From: Bromus sterilis
Lineage: Eukaryota; Streptophyta; Magnoliopsida; Poales; Poaceae
Assembly: GCA_950022295.1 (NCBI GenBank)
Contig: OX465595.1
Coordinates: forward strand, 223,661,770 to 223,725,769
DNA length: 64,000 nt
Direction: 5' to 3'
The number at the start of each line of letters is the position of its first letter. The first letter of the stretch is position 1. Of this stretch, positions 56,701 to 64,000 are shown piece after piece. Made by a program: the position numbers and the translations under genes. The notes under the pieces were generated by a model that ran no database searches, had not been told where the DNA came from, and saw only the letters and a program-made list of their open reading frames with translations.

Positions 56701-59135
56701 TGGCCATCGGCCTCGTCCTGGAGAGGACGAGCCACGCCCGTTGTCGCCCCAGTGGGCCGGCGCACCCCTGGTGGCCCAGCGTCCCGCGGCCCGAGCCGGC
56801 CTCAGCCCCCCAGCCGGCCAGATGGGCCTGGCCAAATGTGAGGACTTTTTTCATTTATTTAGTTTTTTTCCCTGGCTGTTAATTTCGTCTAAGTCTTTTA
56901 ATATGTGCTGCTGTTTCAATTTTGTGATGTAGTTTGCGGTAAATGTATAGCTCGGATCGCGTTGCGTCCAAAAGGAAAATTTCTTAGAATTGTGTGTACT
57001 TAAATTCATCTTTTGTGAGCATTTTGATTTGAGGCCATCTTGATGGTGCAAATCACTGTTGAAGTGGGCATCAGGCCGTTAACAGCTACGAATTGTTGTT
57101 ATGTGCTGTTGTTGTTATTTTGTTGCAACTTTGATTGATGATTGTGACACATCCATGAGACCTATTACATTGATTCTTTTTGCATACTGTTAAGCATCAT
57201 GTCTACTTCCATTAAATGTATTGCATTGTCATGATATTCTTGCTGGTCATATAGTTATTGAGCTCCAAAGTTGCTATGCCACTGTTTTTGACAGCCACCT
57301 CTGTTTTTCTCTAAGTCTGTAACGTCCCGATGCCATGTTGCATGCTTAATATCTTTTGATCTATGATGCTTATGACCTTGATTCTTTTTTGTACCTGATC
57401 ACCATCATTCCTACTCCATGCTCATATATTGCTATGTCATTTTGCTATACTTTTTCATATAGTTTTTCTCCTGTTTGTACAGCATAAAAATAACAGTTTC
57501 TGCCATGTTTCTCTGATTTTCACTAAGTCCTTGAGCGGTAATGTTTTATTGCATTTTGCATGGGCTATAACTAGTTGTTCATGATGCCTATTTGCATGAT
57601 TCCTTTTGCCATGCCTTCCCTGCCATGTCTACTTTAGTTTCATATCATTTGTGAGCATGTTTGCATTCATTATTATGTTTATGCATTGCTCTAAAGTGTG
57701 CTTCCCGATGTTGGCAGATTACGTTCCAAACTTGTATTGCTTGTATCTTTTTAACCGTAACTCCGTTTCTAGTGTTCTTTATATGTAACGTGATTAGTTT
57801 TTCGTGTACTTTGTGTTTATGCTATTGTTTTTTGTTGTTAACCAACCTAAAATATGGTTTAGGATAGAACAGTACCAAATCCTTTAATTCTCGTGGGGCA
57901 CTTAGTGATATGCCATGTTTAGGTTCTGTCTCACTTAAATTGACTAGAATAGATAGTTTATCTTATGCTTCACCTCTTTCCATGTTTGTGTGCTATGCCA
58001 TGCTTGAGTGATATGCTATGTTAACAACTTTGTTGATCACCTGTAGCTAAACAACTTGAACCACCGTAAACGTGCGGTATCGTCGTGTGTGACGAGTACT
58101 TCACTTAACCTGTTAGTAACCGCTCTCGACGGTAGGTGCGATGTCTCGTGTTGCTTTTTGTTGATGCTTGCTCGTGTTTGACTCGCAGTAATAGATGCTT
58201 TCTCGTTGATTGCTTTCCAGTGTTTACCGTCTTGTGTGCTTCCGCGGGTACCTTTCGAAGACAATGCGAGCTTGCGATCAACTACACCTTCGGAACCCGA
58301 CTTATCAACAGGCAAGGACTATACATTACTTATGATCCATTATATTTCAACCAGCGGTTTGCATGCTAGTAAAGGATAGGTTCGATGTTTGATCCTACCT
58401 CATGTTTACAGCCTCTTTAAAACCGATACAGCCATGTCACCTCCCAGCAAACCATGTACTGTTATGTTACTATTGCTCGTTGCTCAGCCCCTGCTTAGTA
58501 TGCATGCTTAGGATGCTACGATGTTACCCTGTTACTCCCTGGTTTGGGCTATCACATTATTATATTGTTGTTGATGATAATGTCGACTATATTCGACGAA
58601 GGATGGAAGGTCTAGGCTATCCCGCCCCGACGCTTTGTTCCATTCGAGTCAATTAGGATCCGAGTTCTGGGTATTGGTTTTAAGACTGAGCGTGCCTAAC
58701 CGTGTGTGGGATTTTATGGGGTCCCCTTTTCTTACCTATCTAGCTTAAAACATTTCTAGTGGTGGCCCGAGTTGATTTACCATTTGAAACCCCGTGTGTG
58801 TGCTTGGTGGATCCCCTCACAGTTTTTAAACAACCCGGGCCAGCGGAGACATGGTTTCTCTGTTGGTCCACACTGGTGAGCTAGGGAAGTCCCCTGTTAT
58901 ATAGGTGAGACTAAACCCGACCTTGGACATACGAAAGAGTCTGATCCGAGAGCGTGGACAGCTTTTGGATTGGGCGTCGACTCCCCGGGGGCCACCCGGA
59001 TTTGTTCGTTGTTAGTTAGAGGGAACTGTGGTTTCGGATATCTTGGAACTAAATCATAAAATGGTTGCCTGTGATGGGTTGCAACTGAGAGAGATGGGCG
59101 TGCGTGCGAGGCCTTGAAATGGGCAGTTGGTACAC
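53765..59135 (+). repeat. Direct tandem duplication of about 2.7 kb inside the solo LTR
   Basis: Unit 1 is 53765-56460 and unit 2 is 56461-59135; both begin cctcctcctcttcctatc and remain collinear throughout with scattered substitutions and small indels. The join at 56460/56461 (ggtacacta|cctcctcc) has no long homology. The C15 run at 54110-54124 is C6 in unit 2. Confidence 0.92.
54110..54124. repeat. C15 homopolymer in the solo LTR
   Basis: Fifteen C in a row, against six in the duplicate unit (56806-56811). Confidence 0.95.
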
Positions 59136-59949
59136 CCCTGCAGGGTTAAATCTTTTCGAGATGTCGTGTCCACGGTTATGGACGACTTGAGACCTACTCC
59201 TTGTTCATAGACAACAACAACTGAGATAATCTTAATATAATTTGATCAACATGTGTGTGCCTTGACTGCTTCTTCTTCGTCGGGATGCTAAGAGGAGGAC
59301 AAGGATAGGATAGGTGTTATGTTTGCGTAATTAGTTGATAGCAAGACTTGTTGGAGGCGATTCCTCATCGAATGCTTGGCTTCTTATCTTACTCTCTAGA
59401 TCGTTAGCCACTTCATAAATGCTAGTGCGGCAGCAACCTCATCACTTACCTCATCTTGACCGTAAACTACTAGTTGTCCTAGAATGACGAGTGATGAAGT
59501 CCTTGCTGGGTCAGTTGACCACTACAGTTGGATGTTGATTACTTCTGTACTCATGATACTACCCCCAAACTCTTTTCAGGGTTCTTGATCGACAACAGGT
59601 ATGGTGATCGACGTTTCACGTGGAGACTCGACAACGACTAGTTAGGCGGATCCCGGCGGAGGGCCTGGACCCGTGTGGTTATGGGGATCGATGATTTTCT
59701 CTTTGCCACTAGGCATTTGCTTGTAGTCTGTACTCAGACATGTATCTTCCGCTGTTGTATTGTATTAAGGCAGTTGTATGCCGCTTGTATGAGATGTTGT
59801 CTCTTTGTATCTGTAATGTTGTGATATCATGTTGGAAATCCGGGGCATATGACTCCGTCATATGTCGCGGTGGGACCGATATGTGCTTCGTCCCCGGATC
59901 TAGATGGAAACATCTAGATCTGGAATAATTCCGCATATCGGGCCTTACA

Positions 59950-62322
59950 CATCTATTACTACGAAGCAAACACGAGAAAGCATCAACAAGGAGGCAACAC
60001 GAGACATCGCACCTACCGTCGAGAGCGGTTGCTAACAATTTAAGTGGAGTACTCGTCACACACAATGATACCGCACATTTAGAATCAGTTCAAGTTGTTT
60101 AGCTACAGGTGATCAACAACGGTTGTTAACATGGCATCTCACTCAAGCATGGCATAGCACACAAACATGTCAAGAGGTGAATCATAAGGTAAACTATCTA
60201 TGCTAGTCAATTTAAGTGAGGCACAACCTCAACATGGCATACACTAAGTGTCGCACGACAATTGAAACATTTGGTACTGTTCTTTCCTAAACCATATTTT
60301 AGGCTGGTTAACAACGGCAAACAATAGCATAAACACAAAGTACATGAAAAACTAATCAATTTACATATAAAGAACACCCCGAATGGAGTTACGGTTAAAA
60401 AGATACAAGCAAAACAAGTTTGGAACACAATCTGCCAACATCAGGAAGCACAATTTAGAGCAATGCATAAACATGATAATGCATGCAAACACGCTCACAA
60501 ATGATATGCAACTAAATTAGACATGACAAGGAAGGCATGGCAAAAATAATCATGCAAAAAGGCATCATGAACAACTAGTTATACCCCATGCAAAATGCAA
60601 TAAAACATTACTGGTCTAGGACTTGGTGAAAATAGTGAAAACAGGGAAGAACCTGTTGTTTTTATGTTGTACAAACATGAGTAGAACTATATGCAAAAGT
60701 TCAGCAACATGACATGGCAATACATGGGCATGAAGTAGACATGATGCTTAACAGTATGCAAAAAGAATCAATGCAATAGGCCTCATGGATGTGTCACAAT
60801 CATCAACCAAAGTTGCAATAAAATAACAACAGCAGCACATAACAACAATTAGTTGCAGTTTAACGGCCTGATGCCCACTTCAACACAGATTTGCACCATC
60901 AATATGACCTCAAATTAAAATTCTCACAAAAGATGGAATAAGTACACACAAAACTAAACAAATTTCCTTTTGGGCGCAACGTCATCCGGGCTACGGTTTA
61001 CTCGCAAATTCATCGCAAAAATAGATCAGCACACAGTTTACAGGACTTAGCAGAAAAATATAAAAAGAAAAAAAAACAGAGAAGAAAGAAAAAAAGAGGG
61101 CTCGGGCTGCTCACCCTAGGCCTCGGCCCACTGGCCGGCTGCTGGAGGCGGTTGGGCTGGCGGCCTGGAACGGGCCGCGCGGCTAGGCCAAGGGGGCGGG
61201 TAGGCCGGCTGGCTGCTGGGCCGGTCGGGCGCTGGAGGCCCATCTGGGTGGTGCGTCGAGGGACGGGGGCGCCGGCTCGGGCTCGTCCCGAGCTACCAGC
61301 GGCGGCGGCGAGGAAACGCCGGTGAGGAGGCGGCGCCGCTCGCGGTGCAGGGCGAGGTCAGGGGTGCGGCACGATCGGATCCGGCTTTGGGGTGGTGCGG
61401 GGCGACGTCCAGGACTGGCGGCGCAAGCTCCGTTGGCAGGCGCGGAGGCTCGGGGAGAGCTCGCCCATGGTTGCGGCAGCGGCCTCCACTACACGAAGAA
61501 GACGACGCGGGGTGAGAGGAGGGAAGAGGGGCGCAGGGAGGAGAGGGAAGGAGAGACCACGGGGAGAGGAGGGGTGTGGCGGCGGTTGGCTTCCCGGCCC
61601 AGTCGGGCCCGGCGGCGGCCCTGCGGGGCCCGGGGCGTTGCAGGTGGGAGGTGGAGAGGCTGGGCACACCCTGGCCGTTGGATCGGTTGATCTGACGGTC
61701 AGGAGTGTTTGGGGCTAGGGTTTTCTGAATCTGGGGCTAGAATTGCAAATTTTGGGGGACTAGATGGCAGATTTGGGGCAAACATAGGGGGGTGGCAGCA
61801 ATTTTGTGTCTGGGGAAACCCTAGAAAGGGGTGGGAGTGTGGTGGTTTTTATATAGCCCAGGTGGCTGGCAGTTTGCAAAAACATCCCCGGTCTTTCTCT
61901 CGCGCGAGCGTTGTTTACGTTTCTGACCGCCGGGGGTCCGTAGTACCTCCGATTCGGGTAAAACATCGAACTGCGCGATCAGCGCGTCGAGCCAGAGGCG
62001 TTCACCTCGCGCTAGAACCGTTCCGAGAACACTTTCCGGCGCGCTATAAAAATAACCCATTTAATTATTAAACGGGGTTTTTCGTTCCGTTGGCTGCGGC
62101 TGGTCTCGTGCGGTTTTCGCGATGGTGATCGGGTGAATCCCAGTGTCGCAAAGGTCGAGTGTCAGGGTGGCAAGGGTCGGTCTTCGTCCGGTACGAGATA
62201 AAAGGGGGAAAATAATCACCGATCGATAAATCGGGGATACAAACACCGCAAACAAATTAGGCAATCAATCAATTCACACCGAAAACAAAAAATTTAATTT
62301 TTGTGAAAACTGGGTTGTTACA
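59950..62322 (-). repeat. 5' LTR of H, third piece
   Basis: Resumes with CATCT and ends TTGTTACA at 62322, the intact right terminus of H. A TATA box on the minus strand is at 61847-61856. The GC-rich block 61090-61690 matches 24370-24960. Confidence 0.92.
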
Positions 62323-62395
62323 GGAACACCCTCCAGGAGACCATCCATAGCAATGGACGCCTCCGTATGTACCGTGAGTAGTTCCCCTAGCCACC
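62323..62395. other. Unassigned sequence between H and the Reina-like integrase
   Basis: Integrase similarity stops near 62395, while the H LTR ends at 62322. The 73 bp between match neither the integrase core nor anything else in the window. Origin unknown. Confidence 0.5.
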
Positions 62396-64000
62396 TGCAG
62401 AGCAGCAAAAATAGCTTTCCAAAAAGCACTTGTAAATATGCTATCTCTCTCTGAAATAATCAGTTTAGGAGGGCCATGCAATCGAATGATATTATCCACA
62501 AAAGCTTGAGCTACTGATTGCACTGAATAAGGATGTGACAGAGATATAAAGTGAGCATATTTGGTGAACCTGTCCACCACTACCAATATAACTTCTTTCC
62601 CATTGGAGTTTGGTAGGGCTTCTATAAAGTCCATAGAAACCTGCTGCCATGCCATGTCTGCTACAGGCAGAGGATCTACTAATCCAGGTTGCAAGCAAGT
62701 CTCATGTTTGGCTCTCTGGCATATGGGACATTTAGCTATAAAATGCTCCACTGTTTGCTTCAAACCAGGCAAGTAAAAAATACTTTTGACCCTTTGATAA
62801 ATAGCTCTTCAACCTGAATGACCTCCCACTGGTGAATCATACAAGGCCTGTATCAGTTTTATTCTTAACTTAGGAACATTGCCCAGTAGGATCTTTCCTT
62901 TGTATCTTATTATGCCCCCTTTCATTGTATATTGAGAAGGATTGATCTCTTTTTGCAACAGTAATTGCTCTTGCCACTTTTTACAAAGGGGTCTTGAGCA
63001 TAACTGGAGAGAACCTCCTCTGCCCACACTGGTTGTACCATAGAGATTGCATTAAGCTGTAATGGTAATCTGGATAAGGCATCATCCACTTTATTTTCTG
63101 CTCCTTTCTTGTATTGGATTCTGAAGTTGAATTCTAGTAATTTCATCATCAACTTTTTTTGTACACCTTCTGTGATCTTCTGATCTGTGATGAACTTCAA
63201 AGACTGCTGATCTGTTTTTATAACCAAGTCATTCCCCACCAAATAGTGCCTCCACTTTTTCAAGGATTCTAAAATGGCCAAGGCTTCTTTTTAATAGGTG
63301 GAAAGGGCAATATTTCTAGGACATAAGGCTGAACTGTAATAAGCTAGTGGCCAGCCCTGTTGCATCAGTACAGCTCCTATACCCTTACCACAAGCATCCG
63401 TCTCTAGCACAAATTCCTGATTAAAATTGGGCAGGGCCAAAACTGGAGCAGAAATTAGTGTCTGCTTAATAGTTTGGAACGCTGTGGTGTGATTTTGAGT
63501 CCACGCAAACTATCCTTTTCTAAGCAAATCATGAAAGGGTCTACAGATCATGCCAAAAGATTTAATGAACCTCCTGTAAGACCCAGCTAAACCAAGGAAA
63601 CTTCTCAATTGGGTAACATTAATAGGAACAGGCCATTCAGCAATTACAGCTATCTTCTGAGGATCTGTTGATACTCCCTTTTCAGAAACCACATGGCCCA
63701 AGTATTCCACTTTAGAAACTGTAAAGACACATTTAGAAGGTTTGGCATAAAATTTGTTTGTTCTCAGCAATTCAAACACAATCTGTAAATGCTCAATGTG
63801 CTTACTCAATGTCTTGCTTTAAATGAGAATATCATCGAAGAACACCGAAATGAATATTCTCAAATAAGGCCCACATAGCAAATCCATCACAGCTTGGAAT
63901 GTGTCAGGGGCACAAGCTAGTCCAAAAGGCATCACTAAATACTCAAAATGGCCCAAAAATGTTGTGAATGCAGTTTTCTCAATATCCTCTGGATGCATTC
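62396..64000 (-). pseudogene. pol: Reina-like pol fragment: RT, RNase H, integrase
   Basis: From the right edge: RT (AFTTFLGHFEYLVMPFGLA, then VFFDDILI), RT thumb and connection (YLGHVVSEKG, RSFLGLAG), RNase H (TDQQSLKFITDQ), integrase zinc region (GGHSG; CPICQRAKH) and core (MDFIEALP; IISERDSIF). Lesions: TAA 63819-63821 right after the FFDD motif, TAG 63510-63512, TAA 63288-63290, a frameshift near 62985-63000, and TGA 62809-62811. The second catalytic Asp region reads SERDS, where S-D-R-D is usual in this group, so one Asp is now Glu. The catalytic Glu region is missing. No function is expected. Confidence 0.88.

Larger units (their letters stand above)
53042..59949 (+). mobile_element. 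Solo LTR of the H family, inverted, with internal duplication
   Basis: Starts TGTAACAGCCCAG, ends GGGCCTTACA, and is flanked by CATCT on both sides (53037-53041, 59950-59954). It contains no PBS, PPT or interior. After removing one copy of the 2.7-kb duplication its length is about 4.2 kb, matching the 4.1-kb LTR of H. It lies in opposite orientation inside a sibling LTR. Open frames in its GC-rich parts (53640-54110, 56460-56840) are compositional. Confidence 0.92.
22042..62322 (-). mobile_element. Element H: large LTRs with a 603-bp interior, probably non-autonomous
   Basis: Left (3') LTR 22042-25579, interior 25580-26182, right (5') LTR in three pieces 26183-26743, 51834-53041 and 59955-62322, summing to about 4135 bp. 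In sense the LTR runs TGTAACAACCCAG...GGCCTTACA. The interior keeps only a PPT-side hairpin and a PBS and encodes nothing recognisable. The left LTR start lies beyond Tekay-A, outside the window. Sampled LTR stretches (22042-22330 against 51842-52140) differ at about eight positions, more than in the younger insertions. It sits in a Reina-like element. Confidence 0.88.
62323..64000 (-). mobile_element. Decayed Reina-like chromovirus, continues past window end
   Basis: RT, RNase H and integrase fragments on the minus strand. They have the FFDD form of the RT motif and the GVQKKLMMKLLEF...ENKVDDALSRLP RNase H tail typical of the Reina group. It is the oldest layer visible and is cut at 62322 by H. 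Confidence 0.85.

Overview
The window is repeat-only plant DNA. It is a nest of LTR retrotransposons of the kind that fills large grass genomes, most likely Triticeae (wheat or barley relatives). This rests on a Sirevirus (Maximus-like) Copia element with an env-like ORF, several Tekay-type chromoviruses with about 4-kb LTRs, and a nesting depth of four. I see no ordinary host gene, rRNA, tRNA or CRISPR.

Layout. 1-13396: Copia element on the minus strand; its 3' LTR is cut by the window edge, followed by the env-like ORF, RT-RNase H, integrase, protease, gag, PBS and 5' LTR. It sits inside the gag gene of Tekay-A (plus strand, gag/protease/pol plus 3' LTR, 13397-22041). Tekay-A itself lies in the left LTR of element H (minus strand, 22042-62322). 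H has about 4.1-kb LTRs but only about 600 bp of non-coding interior. The right LTR of H (26183-62322) carries two further insertions. One is Tekay-B1 (26744-51828, TSD GTAAG), whose left LTR is split by a fuller sibling, Tekay-B2 (28868-43030, TSD TGCAT). The other is an inverted solo LTR of H's own family (53042-59949, TSD CATCT) with an internal 2.7-kb tandem duplication. H in turn interrupts a decayed Reina-like chromovirus (62323-64000).

Most interesting points. Tekay-B2 carries an intact extra 259-codon ORF between its PBS and gag. Residues 21-100 have the residue pattern of a double-stranded-RNA-binding fold, and splice-acceptor-like sequences abut both its ATG and the gag ATG. The Copia env-like ORF (1169 codons) is open although its gag-pol is broken, and a TATA box matching the one in its LTR lies upstream of it. 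A short hairpin with compensatory changes sits just upstream of the polypurine tract in three different Tekay-type families. H looks like a non-autonomous element sharing PBS- and PPT-proximal sequence with Tekay-B.

How the parts work together. Each autonomous element encodes gag (particle), protease, reverse transcriptase/RNase H and integrase, primed from an initiator-Met-tRNA-type PBS. The chromoviruses end pol in a chromodomain-like tail that would direct integration to chromatin. Every pol here has at least one disabling lesion, mostly single-base nonsense changes, so the copies are probably immobile, though some could act in trans or be transcribed. Statements of similarity rest on recognised motifs and on comparing copies within the window, not on database searches.
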